From NCBI RefSeq assembly GCF_018698455.1, contig NZ_JABIOQ010000060.1, forward strand, positions 1 to 64,000: a stretch of 64,000 nucleotides of DNA, given 5' to 3'. The notes beneath the pieces are model-generated. The model was not told where the DNA came from, ran no database searches, and saw only the letters and a program-made list of their open reading frames with translations. The position numbers were made by a program, and so were the translations under genes. Source of the stretch: Sulfurimonas sp. GTDB lineage: Bacteria; Campylobacterota; Campylobacteria; Campylobacterales; Sulfurimonadaceae. This document shows positions 19,997-30,063 of the stretch, piece by piece; position 1 is the first letter of the stretch; each line of letters begins with the position of its first letter.

Positions 19997-21148
19997 TTAA
20001 TTCTCAATACTCAACTTTTTTTGTATGAAAGTCTTATTTTTCTTAAAATAAGCAAACCCATGTTTTTTAATATTTTCTTCATATGGAACAACTATATCCA
20101 TACATTTCAGTTCACTCTTTGGACTATTTTTCGTATTTATAAACACCCTGTAAAGCATAGCTTTTTCTCCACGATAAGCATTAACTAAACTTGTCAACAC
20201 CTTCATTCCTTTTCCTCTTTTAACTACAACATTGGGATTATTTTCAGGGAGATATCCATCTTCAAATACAAAAATAGGGGCTATTCTCAGTTTATACTCA
20301 TTTCCAATCATTGCACTCATTTTTCTATTGTATGCAACATCCATAAACTTTTCTTTCTTCTTTCCTTTAACAGATCTTCTTTTAACTTTTCTAACCTTAT
20401 CTTCGGCACAACTTATATTAAATTTATTTTTTAATTTTTCCTGTCCAAAATAGATCCAACCTGTGTCAGGTTTTCCCGTATATTTTATAAGGTTAACTCT
20501 ACTCGAACCTTTATCTTTCATCGCTTTATTCGCAAGTTTTGGTTTTTTCTTCGTAGTGCGTTTTTTCTTATAAATGTATTTATTATATTTCTTTTTATCT
20601 GCAAATTCTTTTTTGTCTTTTACTGTAACTACCAAGCGTCTATTAGTAATATTTGCAATTTCGTCTTCTGAGTTATGTACTAGATTTTTCTCTCCAAATC
20701 CTTGATAATACACTACTGAGTGCTTATATTCTTTAAAATAAAGAGATTTTGCTGCCATTAATGCACGCTTAATTGAAATATTTAAATTATCTTGAGAATC
20801 ACCAACCTTATCGGTATATGATTCAATGATTATCTGTCTTTTGTGCACTAAAGGTGTTTCTTCTAAAAATACTTTTATTTTTTTTATGCAACTCTTTTGA
20901 AGAAGTACTTCTCCTGTTTTAAAACAGTTTTGTAAAATCCTAGTATATTTAGTATTTACTCTATTGTCACCTTGAGTACTACTTTTCTTTTCTTCAACTA
21001 CTTTTTTTTGTTCTTGATTGTTTTCTACTTTAAGAGAATTGGCACTTGGTTGGGGGCTGCCACATCCACTTATAAGTATAAAAAAACTTAATACAAGAAA
21101 AGACGATGATATGTTTTTTAAATAGCTTGTTTTCATAGTTCTAATCAT
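19997..21148 (-). CDS. OmpA-domain lipoprotein
   Basis: Lipobox ISGCG; OmpA-like IIIESYTDKVGDSQDNLNISIKRALMAAKSL...NITNRRLVVTV; Lys-rich linker. Confidence 0.7.
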   Translation of the reverse strand: MIRTMKTSYLKNISSSFLVLSFFILISGCGSPQPSANSLKVENNQEQKKVVEEKKSSTQGDNRVNTKYTRILQNCFKTGEVLLQKSCIKKIKVFLEETPLVHKRQIIIESYTDKVGDSQDNLNISIKRALMAAKSLYFKEYKHSVVYYQGFGEKNLVHNSEDEIANITNRRLVVTVKDKKEFADKKKYNKYIYKKKRTTKKKPKLANKAMKDKGSSRVNLIKYTGKPDTGWIYFGQEKLKNKFNISCAEDKVRKVKRRSVKGKKKEKFMDVAYNRKMSAMIGNEYKLRIAPIFVFEDGYLPENNPNVVVKRGKGMKVLTSLVNAYRGEKAMLYRVFINTKNSPKSELKCMDIVVPYEENIKKHGFAYFKKNKTFIQKKLSIEN

Positions 21149-21169
21149 ATCATATATTTTCTACTACTA

Positions 21170-21826
21170 CTATTTAATTCCATGGCGTTTAAAACGAACA
21201 GACTGACTTATAGAACTTTCAATCAACTTTTTTTGATACTCAATCATCTTATGAAAAGGTCGTAAGAAACCATCTAGTTCTGATTGAGCATTATTCTCAA
21301 TACTCCACCCATTTAACAGTTCTAACACGACTAATGTAGACTCAATAGTAGAGAGGTAGTTCTCTTTTGGTTGTTCTTTAATCTGATAGAGTGATGTTTT
21401 ATCACTCGAGAAACTCATATGTTTGAGAGTATTTAAATTTGTACTTTGGGTAAACATTTTTCTTGTACAAGCCCAAGTTGAGTCTATAAGAAAAATAGCT
21501 AAAGGTTTGTCACTTTTCTCGGGAGATGCTTGGGTTAAGTTTACCGCGTTTACAGAAGGAAAGAGTATATAACTTTCATGAGTAGCTATTATCTCGTTTA
21601 TGCGTTTATGTTGTGAAAAGTCTATTCCCATAAAAAGTTCAGAATTGTTTAGTATTTGGTGGGTAAAGTGCCCCGTGTTGTTTTTAACCTTTTTAAACTC
21701 TTTAGGATGCATTAACACTATAAACTTTGTTTGTGTATCTATATGTTCAAAGTGCTCACACATACATGAACTTTTGGGTCTATAACACTTGTAACACTCT
21801 TCTCTATCACCATAATATGTTTTCAT
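21170..21826 (-). CDS. DTW-domain protein (tRNA aminocarboxypropyltransferase-like)
   Basis: Cys-rich N-terminus CYKCYRPKSSCMCEH; LIDSTWACTRKM. Confidence 0.8.
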   Translation of the reverse strand: MKTYYGDREECYKCYRPKSSCMCEHFEHIDTQTKFIVLMHPKEFKKVKNNTGHFTHQILNNSELFMGIDFSQHKRINEIIATHESYILFPSVNAVNLTQASPEKSDKPLAIFLIDSTWACTRKMFTQSTNLNTLKHMSFSSDKTSLYQIKEQPKENYLSTIESTLVVLELLNGWSIENNAQSELDGFLRPFHKMIEYQKKLIESSISQSVRFKRHGIK

Positions 21827-21852
21827 AAATAAAATTATAGTAAAATAAACTT

Positions 21853-23091
21853 ATGAATGAAGAGAACTACAATCTTATAGTTATTGGGAGTGGTGCCGCA
21901 GGTATCATCTCCGCCATTGTTGCAGCGAGAGAAGGTAAAAAAGTGCTTTTACTTGAAAAACTCTCTAACATTGCTTCTAAACTAAAAGCCACAGGTGGTG
22001 GACGTTGTAATCTTACAAACACTCTCTCAAATGAAGACTTTATGGTTCGTTTTGGAAGAGAGGGGCGTTTTATGCAAGATGCTCTTAACCTTTTTGATCA
22101 TAGAGAACTCATACAATTTTTAGATGAGATTGGCGTTGAAACTCATGCCCCTGATGGTTTTCGTATATTTCCCACTTCTCATTCTTCAGTTACCATCATC
22201 TCTGCTTTGCAAAAAGAGATGCAACGTCTTAACGTAGAAGTTATCTGTGGGCAAAGAGTAGAGCGTTTACTAATGACGGGAGAACATATAACAGGTGTAA
22301 AAACACAAACAGATATTTATGAAGCTCCAAACGTCATAGTAGCCACCGGTGGACTTGGGTACCCAGTTCTTGGAGCAGAGGGCGATGGCTATAATCTCGC
22401 AGATGAGTTAGGACATAAAGTCACAGACCTCAGCCCTGCTATGATGCCACTTAACACCAAAGAAGACTGGGTAGAGCACTGTCGGGCAGACACCATAGCA
22501 AAAGTTGAACTTCGAGTAGACATTAAAAAACATAAAAAACTCCGTGCAAAGGGAGACCTAATTTTCACTAAACGCGGTATTCGTGGTCCTGTCGTTCTTG
22601 ACTTTGCGAGAGAAGTTACACCTCTTTTGAAAAAGTATGGGGAAGTCCCTCTTCTGCTTAACCTCACAAAAGGTAAAAATGAAGAAGAGATAAAAACTCA
22701 TCTCAAAGAACAGCATCAAAAAGACCCTCAGCAAACCATAGTGGAACTTGTCTCCACCCTACTTCCAGTACCTTTAGCGACTGAGATTTGTAAACTCGCA
22801 GGGCTTGACCTTGAACTTACCTACAAAAAACTAGAAGGTGGACAAAGAGCAAAACTCATATCACTTTTAGCTTGGACACCACTTACAGTTTCTGGACATG
22901 ATGGTTTTAAGATGGCGATGATTACAAGAGGTGGAGTAAGTCTTAAAGAGATAGAACCAAAGACTATGCAGAGTAAACTCATTACAGGCTTATACTTTTG
23001 CGGAGAGGTTATGAACCTAGATGGTCCTTGTGGCGGCTATAATCTTCAGTGGAGCTTTGCAAGTGGATTTCTCGCTGGAAAACTTTTATAA
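21853..23091 (+). CDS. NAD(P)/FAD-dependent oxidoreductase, HI0933-like
   Basis: VIGSGAAGIISAIVAAREGKKVLLLEK; GGGRCNLTN; GEVMNLDGPCGGYNLQWSFASG. Confidence 0.9.
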   Translation: MNEENYNLIVIGSGAAGIISAIVAAREGKKVLLLEKLSNIASKLKATGGGRCNLTNTLSNEDFMVRFGREGRFMQDALNLFDHRELIQFLDEIGVETHAPDGFRIFPTSHSSVTIISALQKEMQRLNVEVICGQRVERLLMTGEHITGVKTQTDIYEAPNVIVATGGLGYPVLGAEGDGYNLADELGHKVTDLSPAMMPLNTKEDWVEHCRADTIAKVELRVDIKKHKKLRAKGDLIFTKRGIRGPVVLDFAREVTPLLKKYGEVPLLLNLTKGKNEEEIKTHLKEQHQKDPQQTIVELVSTLLPVPLATEICKLAGLDLELTYKKLEGGQRAKLISLLAWTPLTVSGHDGFKMAMITRGGVSLKEIEPKTMQSKLITGLYFCGEVMNLDGPCGGYNLQWSFASGFLAGKLL

Positions 23092-23118
23092 GCACTACTT
23101 AACCACCATCATTTTACT

Positions 23119-24057
23119 TTAAATCATATATGAAAAGTTAGTACTTTTATCATCACATACCTTGTTACTTTCGGTAAGCTTTGCTATATTAAGTGCTACA
23201 CCTGCATTCATTATCATCTCTACTGTATTGATATCTTCAGTAAAATCAACCTCTGTAACCCCTATACTAACGGTATAAGTCACCACTTCCCTATCAATAG
23301 TTTCAATTCTTAACTTCTTTATATCTTGACAAATTGCTTCAGCAAACGTATGCGCTTGATTTATATCTCTATCGGGAAGAAGTATCAAAAACTCATCTCC
23401 TCCCCATCGGCAAAGTATATCATCCTTAGTACTTAATTTTTTGATAATTTGAGCAAAAGATAATATAACATCATCACCTATACCGTGTCCGTATATATCG
23501 TTAATCATCTTAAAATTATCTATGTCAATCAGCATTAATGAGAAGGTTTTTTGATAGATTTTTGAAGATTTAAGTATTTCACTCGCTCTTTTATAACAGT
23601 ACTTTCTATTATAAAACTTTGTCATATAGTCAGTTAAAGACAGTATCTCTACCTCTTTATGTGACTCTTCTAGAGATAAGATCAACTCTTGAATCTTCAG
23701 CTCTTTTTCAATCCTTATTAAAAGCTCTTTTTGTTTAAATGGCTTAGATACATAGTCAGCTGCCCCAAGTTCATACGCGAAGGATATACTGTCTTCATCT
23801 ATCTTTTCTGTCATAAATATCACTGGTATATCTTTAGTATTTTTTTCAGACTTTAAAAGCTTACATGCATTATAGCCATCTATGTCAGGTATCATTATGC
23901 CAAGGAGTATAAGGTCAGGCTTATCATCATTTACTAGTTCAATTATTCTATCGGCAGTCATGCGGACTATAACTTCATAAGATGGATTTAAAAGTTCCAA
24001 AAGAACTTCTATATTAGCCTCTGATTCATTAATAACTACTACTTTTTTTTGATTCAT
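23119..24057 (-). CDS. REC-GGDEF diguanylate cyclase
   Basis: REC domain then DIDNFKMINDIYGHGIGDDVI and RWGGDEFLILL. Confidence 0.92.
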   Translation of the reverse strand: MNQKKVVVINESEANIEVLLELLNPSYEVIVRMTADRIIELVNDDKPDLILLGIMIPDIDGYNACKLLKSEKNTKDIPVIFMTEKIDEDSISFAYELGAADYVSKPFKQKELLIRIEKELKIQELILSLEESHKEVEILSLTDYMTKFYNRKYCYKRASEILKSSKIYQKTFSLMLIDIDNFKMINDIYGHGIGDDVILSFAQIIKKLSTKDDILCRWGGDEFLILLPDRDINQAHTFAEAICQDIKKLRIETIDREVVTYTVSIGVTEVDFTEDINTVEMIMNAGVALNIAKLTESNKVCDDKSTNFSYMI

Positions 24058-24122
24058 ACTTTCTCCATTAAAGTTATATTATTTTAACATTAAGTTTCTT
24101 TTTATTGACTTATTCAAATTCT

Positions 24123-24270
24123 ATTACAAAAATTCAATCACTCCCAATGCCTACTGAACTCTCTGTCTAAATTTTCCATCCATTGACTCTACAAATTTTT
24201 TAGAAATACTAAGACAAAGCCCTCTACTACTATACAGTGACCTCAAGTCTCTTTTAAATGAGGCTTTAAA
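24123..24270 (-). pseudogene. Histidine kinase HATPase remnant
   Basis: Minus strand FKRDLRSLYSSRGLCLSISKKFVESMDGKFRQ; continuation ESSVGIGSD in a shifted frame. Confidence 0.6.
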
Positions 24271-24285
24271 ACACCCTAATTTCTC

Positions 24286-24840
24286 TTACTGAAAATAACG
24301 AATGGATGCAAAACCGTAACTTTTGGTTTTTCGTATCTCTTTTAGCTGTTCTTCATCGACTATGCCTCCAAGGGCAAATACTTTTATACTTGTTTTGTTT
24401 AAAAGCTCTTCCAACTTTGCTATACCTTTTGGCTCACCTTTGTTAGGCGTTGTAAAGATTGGGCTATAGGTAACATAGTCTGCACCTAAAGCTTCTACTT
24501 CTAAAACTTCCTTTATCGTATGTGTACTCACAACTACATCCAAGTCTAACTCTTTAGCTTTTCTTATCTCATTAAACTGTTGCGAAGTTAGATGAACACC
24601 CACGGCTCCAAGAGTATGGGCAAGTTGATAGTCTCCATGAATAAAAGCTTTTATATCTTCAAATTCAGAACAAATATCAACAAAGAGTTTAGCTTGTTCT
24701 ACATAGTTTTTATTTGTTTTATCTCTATATAAAATAAATTCTGGATGATATTTTAGTAGTTGTTCGCGAAGTACTTGTTTAAAAACTGTTGGCACATCTG
24801 TATGAAAATCTGGAGAAGTTATAAGATATTTTTTTAGCAT
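24286..24840 (-). CDS. Thiamine phosphate synthase family protein
   Basis: GVHLTSQQ, GADYVTYSPIFTTPNKGEPKG, VFALGGIVDEEQL; start inferred at MLKKYLITS. Confidence 0.8.
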   Translation of the reverse strand: MLKKYLITSPDFHTDVPTVFKQVLREQLLKYHPEFILYRDKTNKNYVEQAKLFVDICSEFEDIKAFIHGDYQLAHTLGAVGVHLTSQQFNEIRKAKELDLDVVVSTHTIKEVLEVEALGADYVTYSPIFTTPNKGEPKGIAKLEELLNKTSIKVFALGGIVDEEQLKEIRKTKSYGFASIRYFQ

Positions 24841-24964
24841 ATTTATTTTTATCTTTTCATTCATAATGGTCACTGTATCTTGTACTCCCACCAAAACTAC
24901 TTATCATTAAGATTCCTCGTATAATTTCTTAAATATTATAGCAAAAAAAATGATATACTAAATT

Positions 24965-26239
24965 ATGATAAATACTAATACAAATAAAACTTTAAATATC
25001 ATACTTCCAAACACAAACAAAGCTTTAGATGAAGTACTAAAAAAAGCCTCACCAAAAGAGCTTCAAACACTAACTCAAGATAAAGACTTAAAATCACTTC
25101 TAAATAATCTCCTCAATCAGAGTTTAGATACACCAAGCCAAAATAAAACACTTTTAAACCTAGTGAAAAATAATCCAACATTTAAAGAGTTAGGGACAAC
25201 TGCAAATAGTGCTAAAGAGCTTTTAGCAATACTTACACATGATAAAAGCACTTTCCCCGTCCTAGAAAAAACACTCAAAAATTTCATGAGTGATATTTCA
25301 AATATGAAAGAAACTCCACTTAAAAGTAAGATTCAAAACTCTGGAGTGTTCTTAGAAGCAAAAGTAAAGAACCTACAAACTCCTAAAGTAGAGCTCAAAC
25401 AAGCAATGCAAGAGTTGTCAAAACTTTTGGAGACCTCCAAACTGCCAAGTATTAAAGTAATTCATACTCAACTTAAAGAGATGCTTTCAACTGATCTATT
25501 TAAAAATATTTCCAACAAAGAGCTTCTGAGTAGTAGTAAAGAAAATGTACAAGTATTACTCCAACTCTCAAAAAGTTCAAACGACATAGTTGAAAAAGTA
25601 CAGCACAAAGTAGCTGCACCTGTAGAAAAGAGCATCAGTCCTAAAGACATTATCTTTACGCAGGGTACAAAGTCCGTACTTACTAAAATAAGCACCTTAA
25701 GTCACCCAGAAAAACTCACCACACAAACACAACTCAAAGAAATGTTTTCAAATGACTTAAAAGCGGTCCTGCTAAAAACTCACGAAGAGATAAACAACTC
25801 TACAAACCCAAACAAACAAGAGCTTCTCAAACATATAGACAAATTAACTCTACAGATAGACTACCATCAACTTGTATCTCATCTTTCTAATTCCTCTTCA
25901 CTCTATCTACCTTATGCTTGGGAAGAAATGAAAGATGGGAGCATCAACATTTCCAAGGGAAAGAAGGACAACTTCTTCTGTGATATCAACCTTACACTTA
26001 AAGAGTATGGAGAGTTAAAACTACGCTTAGGAATATTTGAGAAAAATCAACTCAACATCAACATAAGTTCTCAGAGTGATTCCCTTAAAGAGAAAATAAA
26101 AGAAAATCTTCCCGAACTAAAAAAACAACTTTTTTCTGCTGGTATCACTCCAAAATCTATACGGTTTTTAGATGAAACTTCAAACTCTTATACAGAAAAC
26201 TCTCCTAATTTAGACATGGGATTTGAGGTAAAAGCATGA
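24965..26239 (+). CDS. FliK C-terminal-domain-like protein
   Basis: C-terminal LPYAWEEMKDGSINISKG...ELKLRLGIFEKNQLNINISSQSDSLKEKIKENLPELKKQLFSAGI resembles flagellar hook-length control domain. Confidence 0.55.
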   Translation: MINTNTNKTLNIILPNTNKALDEVLKKASPKELQTLTQDKDLKSLLNNLLNQSLDTPSQNKTLLNLVKNNPTFKELGTTANSAKELLAILTHDKSTFPVLEKTLKNFMSDISNMKETPLKSKIQNSGVFLEAKVKNLQTPKVELKQAMQELSKLLETSKLPSIKVIHTQLKEMLSTDLFKNISNKELLSSSKENVQVLLQLSKSSNDIVEKVQHKVAAPVEKSISPKDIIFTQGTKSVLTKISTLSHPEKLTTQTQLKEMFSNDLKAVLLKTHEEINNSTNPNKQELLKHIDKLTLQIDYHQLVSHLSNSSSLYLPYAWEEMKDGSINISKGKKDNFFCDINLTLKEYGELKLRLGIFEKNQLNINISSQSDSLKEKIKENLPELKKQLFSAGITPKSIRFLDETSNSYTENSPNLDMGFEVKA

Positions 26240-26487
26240 AAGAAAAAGCTGTAGCACTTAAGTACGATGCTTCTACAAACTCAGCTCCTAAAGTTACGGC
26301 TAAAGGAGAAGGGTTTACCGCTAAAAATATCATTAAAATAGCAGAGGAGAATGATATTCCGATAAAGAAAGATGAGGATTTAGTGGAACTTCTCTCAAAA
26401 GTAGATATAGATAGAGAAGTTCCAGCGGAGATGTATCAGGCGATAGCAGAAGTATTTAGTTTTTTATATAAGACTAGTAAAAAATAA
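26236..26487 (+). CDS. FlhB C-terminal-domain homologue (stand-alone)
   Basis: KAVALKYDASTNSAPKVTAKGEGFTAKNIIKIAEENDIPIKKDEDLVELLSKVDIDREVPAEMYQAIAEVFSFLYK matches FlhB cytoplasmic domain without NPTH site. Confidence 0.85.
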   Translation: MKEKAVALKYDASTNSAPKVTAKGEGFTAKNIIKIAEENDIPIKKDEDLVELLSKVDIDREVPAEMYQAIAEVFSFLYKTSKK

Positions 26488-26489
26488 AC

Positions 26490-29213
26490 TTATTTTAACT
26501 GGCTCCAGTTATCGCCGATGTTAAGGCTTGCTTTGAGTGGAATGTTAAGTTCCATTATCTCTTCCATGATACTACGAAACTTAGCACCTAAAGCTTCAGC
26601 TTCTTCGGCTTTTACTTCAAAAATAAGTTCATCATGGATCTGAAGTAACATCTTCGCATTTAGGTTTTCATCTTCTATAATAGTATGGATTTTATTCATA
26701 CTTAGTTTTATAAGATCAGATGCACTTCCTTGAAAAACAGAGTTTACACTTTCTCGCTCATAAGCTGCTCTAAACATTGGTGTCGCGTTTTCATAGTCAA
26801 AATAACGACGGCGTTTGAGTAGTGTTTCTACATAACCCTGCTCTTTAGAAGTGTCTACAATAGAGCGAAAGTAAGTACGAACTGTTGGAAAAGATTCAAA
26901 ATACTTCTCAATAATCTCTTTTGCTTCTTTAGTAGTTATTTTCAGTGTATCTGAGAGTTTTTTTGGACCCATTCCATAAAGAAGTCCAAAGTTTACGGTT
27001 TTAGCGACACTACGTTTAGCGGGAGCTTCTTCTTCACCAAAAAGAACGATAGCCGTTTGAAGGTGAATATCTTTGTCCTCCTTAAACGCAGAGACTAAAA
27101 CACTATCCTCTGAATAGTGTGCAAGTAAACGTAGCTCTATTTGAGAATAATCTATACCTATAAGTTTTTTACCTTCGCCTGCCACAAATGCTTGACGAAT
27201 CTTTGCACCTAAAGGTGTTCTCGTAGGTATGTTTTGTAAGTTAGGGTTTTTAGAACTTAAACGTCCCGTAGCAGTTCCCGTCTGTACAAAAGACGTATGA
27301 ATACGGCTCTTTGAATCTTCACGACTTAGTTTTAAAAGTGGCTCTATGTAAGTAGAAAAAAGCTTATACACCTCACGGTACTCTAAAAGTTTAGGAATGA
27401 TCTCATGCTTCTCTCTAAGTCCACTTAAAACTTTCTCATCAGTTGAATATCCTGTCTTTGTTTTTTTACCTACAGGAAGCTCTAAAGTCTCAAAAAGTAT
27501 AACACCTAACTGTTTAGTCGAGTTAATGTTAAACTCGCTGCCAGCAAGCTCATATATACTTGTCGTTAAGTGTGAGAGTGTCTCTTTAACTTCAACTAAA
27601 AACTCTTCTAAGAAACTACTATTAACTTCTATACCCTCTTTCTCCATCTTTAAAAGTGTTTTTATAAAAGGAAATTCTAGTTCTCTAGCTTCATCTATAA
27701 GATGTGTCGCGTTTTGAAGTTCTAACTTTTCTAAGAAAACATTGTAAAGTTTTGCAGTGATGAAAGCATCTTCTGCTGCATACTGACAAGCATCTTCTAG
27801 TGCAACACCGGCAAAAGTCTCGCCTTTTTTTACCGTATCTTTAAACGCAACCATCTGATGACCTAAAAGTGCAGAAGATAGTTTATCAAGTGAAAGTGCC
27901 GACTCTGAGTTTATAAGCCAAGCTAAAATGATACTATCAGCATATACTTCTAAGCTATCATCTTCTAAGAAACGAGTAACGAAATGAAGGTCAAACTTAA
28001 TGTTATGTCCAACTACTTTTGAGTTAAAGATTTTTCTCATGGCAGACTTTGCATCTTCTTCGCTAATCTGTTCAGGTACACCTAGATAAAAATGAGCAAA
28101 AGGAACATAAAAAGCCTCTTTCTCGTTCGTACAAAAACTAAATCCAACTAGTTTATCTTTCTCGTAATCTAAACCTGTTGTCTCCGTATCAAACGCCACG
28201 ACTGTATCTGGTTTTAGTTTGTCTAGAATGGTGTTGAGAGTTTCTACATCTGTAACAAGAGTCGCTTTAAACTCTAGCTTCACACTACAGTCTTCTTCTT
28301 CAACATTTGCAACAGCACTTTCTCGTTTCTCATCACTCACTTGGTTTTTGGCATGAAGTACACGAAGTACGGCGTTTTGCTCATACTGGACAAGTTCATC
28401 ATAGATGTTAAGAAATGGATTCTCAACATTCATAGCATACTCTTCAAAGTCCATACTATCAAATACATCGCGTTTAAGAGTTACTAATTCCTTTGACATA
28501 TAGGCTTGATCTTTACATTCTATAAGCTTTTTTTGATTTGCGCCTTTTACTTCTTGGACATTTGCATAGACATTATCAAGTGTTCCATATGCTACTAAAA
28601 GTTTTTCAGCACCCACTTTTCCAATGCCTTTAACACCAGGAACATTATCTGCACTATCGCCGAGTATTGCCTGGTAGTCTGTAAACTGTTTTGCAGTAAC
28701 ACCATACTTATCAAAACAAGCTTTTTCATCCATACTCTTGCGTTTTATTGCATCTATAATAATTGTATTTTTATCATCATCTATAAGCTGGTAAAGATCT
28801 TTATCATGAGAAACAACACGAACACTGTAGCCTTTTTCTTGTGCTAAATGAACAACTGTAGCTATCATGTCATCAGCTTCAAAACCACTCATACCTAATG
28901 TTTTATAACCCATCTTATCTATCCATTCTATAGCGACTGGAAGTTGCATTGAAAGTTCTGGTGGAGGTGCAGAGCGATTGGCTTTGTAGTTAGGGTCTAT
29001 TTCATTACGAAAAGTATTCCCTTTTGTGTCTATTGCAAAAATGATGTAATCACTATCGTGATCTTTTTGCAGAGTAGAGATAAAGTTAGTAAAACCGGTT
29101 AAAAGACCTGTTGGAAAACCATCTTTGTTTTTAAGATGTTGAGGGAGAGCATAGAAACTTCTAAAAAAAAACCCAAAAGTATCTATTACTGTAACAGTTT
29201 TACTCATTCTCAT
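26490..29213 (-). CDS. polA: DNA polymerase I
   Basis: VAFDTETTGLDYEKD 3'-5' exo, IGIDYSQIELRLLAHYS, VFQGSASDLIKLSM, LQIHDELIFEV. Confidence 0.97.
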   Translation of the reverse strand: MRMSKTVTVIDTFGFFFRSFYALPQHLKNKDGFPTGLLTGFTNFISTLQKDHDSDYIIFAIDTKGNTFRNEIDPNYKANRSAPPPELSMQLPVAIEWIDKMGYKTLGMSGFEADDMIATVVHLAQEKGYSVRVVSHDKDLYQLIDDDKNTIIIDAIKRKSMDEKACFDKYGVTAKQFTDYQAILGDSADNVPGVKGIGKVGAEKLLVAYGTLDNVYANVQEVKGANQKKLIECKDQAYMSKELVTLKRDVFDSMDFEEYAMNVENPFLNIYDELVQYEQNAVLRVLHAKNQVSDEKRESAVANVEEEDCSVKLEFKATLVTDVETLNTILDKLKPDTVVAFDTETTGLDYEKDKLVGFSFCTNEKEAFYVPFAHFYLGVPEQISEEDAKSAMRKIFNSKVVGHNIKFDLHFVTRFLEDDSLEVYADSIILAWLINSESALSLDKLSSALLGHQMVAFKDTVKKGETFAGVALEDACQYAAEDAFITAKLYNVFLEKLELQNATHLIDEARELEFPFIKTLLKMEKEGIEVNSSFLEEFLVEVKETLSHLTTSIYELAGSEFNINSTKQLGVILFETLELPVGKKTKTGYSTDEKVLSGLREKHEIIPKLLEYREVYKLFSTYIEPLLKLSREDSKSRIHTSFVQTGTATGRLSSKNPNLQNIPTRTPLGAKIRQAFVAGEGKKLIGIDYSQIELRLLAHYSEDSVLVSAFKEDKDIHLQTAIVLFGEEEAPAKRSVAKTVNFGLLYGMGPKKLSDTLKITTKEAKEIIEKYFESFPTVRTYFRSIVDTSKEQGYVETLLKRRRYFDYENATPMFRAAYERESVNSVFQGSASDLIKLSMNKIHTIIEDENLNAKMLLQIHDELIFEVKAEEAEALGAKFRSIMEEIMELNIPLKASLNIGDNWSQLK

Positions 29214-30024
29214 CCTCTATAATATCTAACATATCATCAATTACATCTTCTAAAAGTTCATGGTTTAATCCAGCATCTCTGGCCTTAGTAAGTGCAAAGT
29301 TAATGGCATGGTCCGAAAATGGTTTATTTATTGGAAGTGCTGTTTTTACGATATTAAGAGCTACTGAATACTCTTTTATCTCTGCTGGTGCTTCATCTGG
29401 ATTATCCGCATACCTAATCATTTCTACAAATTGTTCACCAAAACCCCAGTGTGCAAAAACTTCAGCTGTAACTTCTGAACTTGAAACCTCTGCATATTCT
29501 CTTTCAACTTGTGCGATGTTCATAGTCATGTCTATTTCTGACTTAAAGCTTGTATCTTCATCTTCTTGAATTATATCATTAGAGATAAGAATCTTTCCCA
29601 TTTCTTGTAAAAATGCAGCAAGGTAGAGGTCCTCTGCCTTAGTCTTGTCTACTTTAGAATACCAGTTTAGTATAAGCTTTGCTTGTTTTTCGGAAACATT
29701 AGCAAAATCATCACTTGTAACACCATAAGCCTTCATATCAACATTAAGTAGTTTTCTCGCAGAGTTTCCAAGAGCGATTGTTCTTGTCATACTCATACCA
29801 AAGAGTGAAACAGCCTGTACTACATTTTTTATCTCTTTACCAAAACCATAAAGAGGTGAGTTAGCAGTCTTTAAAAGATTTGTAACAATCATAGGATCAG
29901 GTGCAATTACTTTTGCTAAATCATTTATAACTGATTCTACATCAGCATAAATACGATTTATATCCATAATAGTCTTTGAGAGAGGTGGAAGAGATTTTAT
30001 ACTATCAATAATTGAGCTTTTCAT
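29200..30024 (-). CDS. HDOD-domain protein
   Basis: LPPLSKTIMDINRIYAD...KTANSPLYGFGKEIKNVVQAVSLFGMSMTR. Confidence 0.85.
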   Translation of the reverse strand: MKSSIIDSIKSLPPLSKTIMDINRIYADVESVINDLAKVIAPDPMIVTNLLKTANSPLYGFGKEIKNVVQAVSLFGMSMTRTIALGNSARKLLNVDMKAYGVTSDDFANVSEKQAKLILNWYSKVDKTKAEDLYLAAFLQEMGKILISNDIIQEDEDTSFKSEIDMTMNIAQVEREYAEVSSSEVTAEVFAHWGFGEQFVEMIRYADNPDEAPAEIKEYSVALNIVKTALPINKPFSDHAINFALTKARDAGLNHELLEDVIDDMLDIIEDENE

Positions 30025-30063
30025 TGGTTAAGAAGCCTTTTTTTGTTCCAATTATAGCATATA

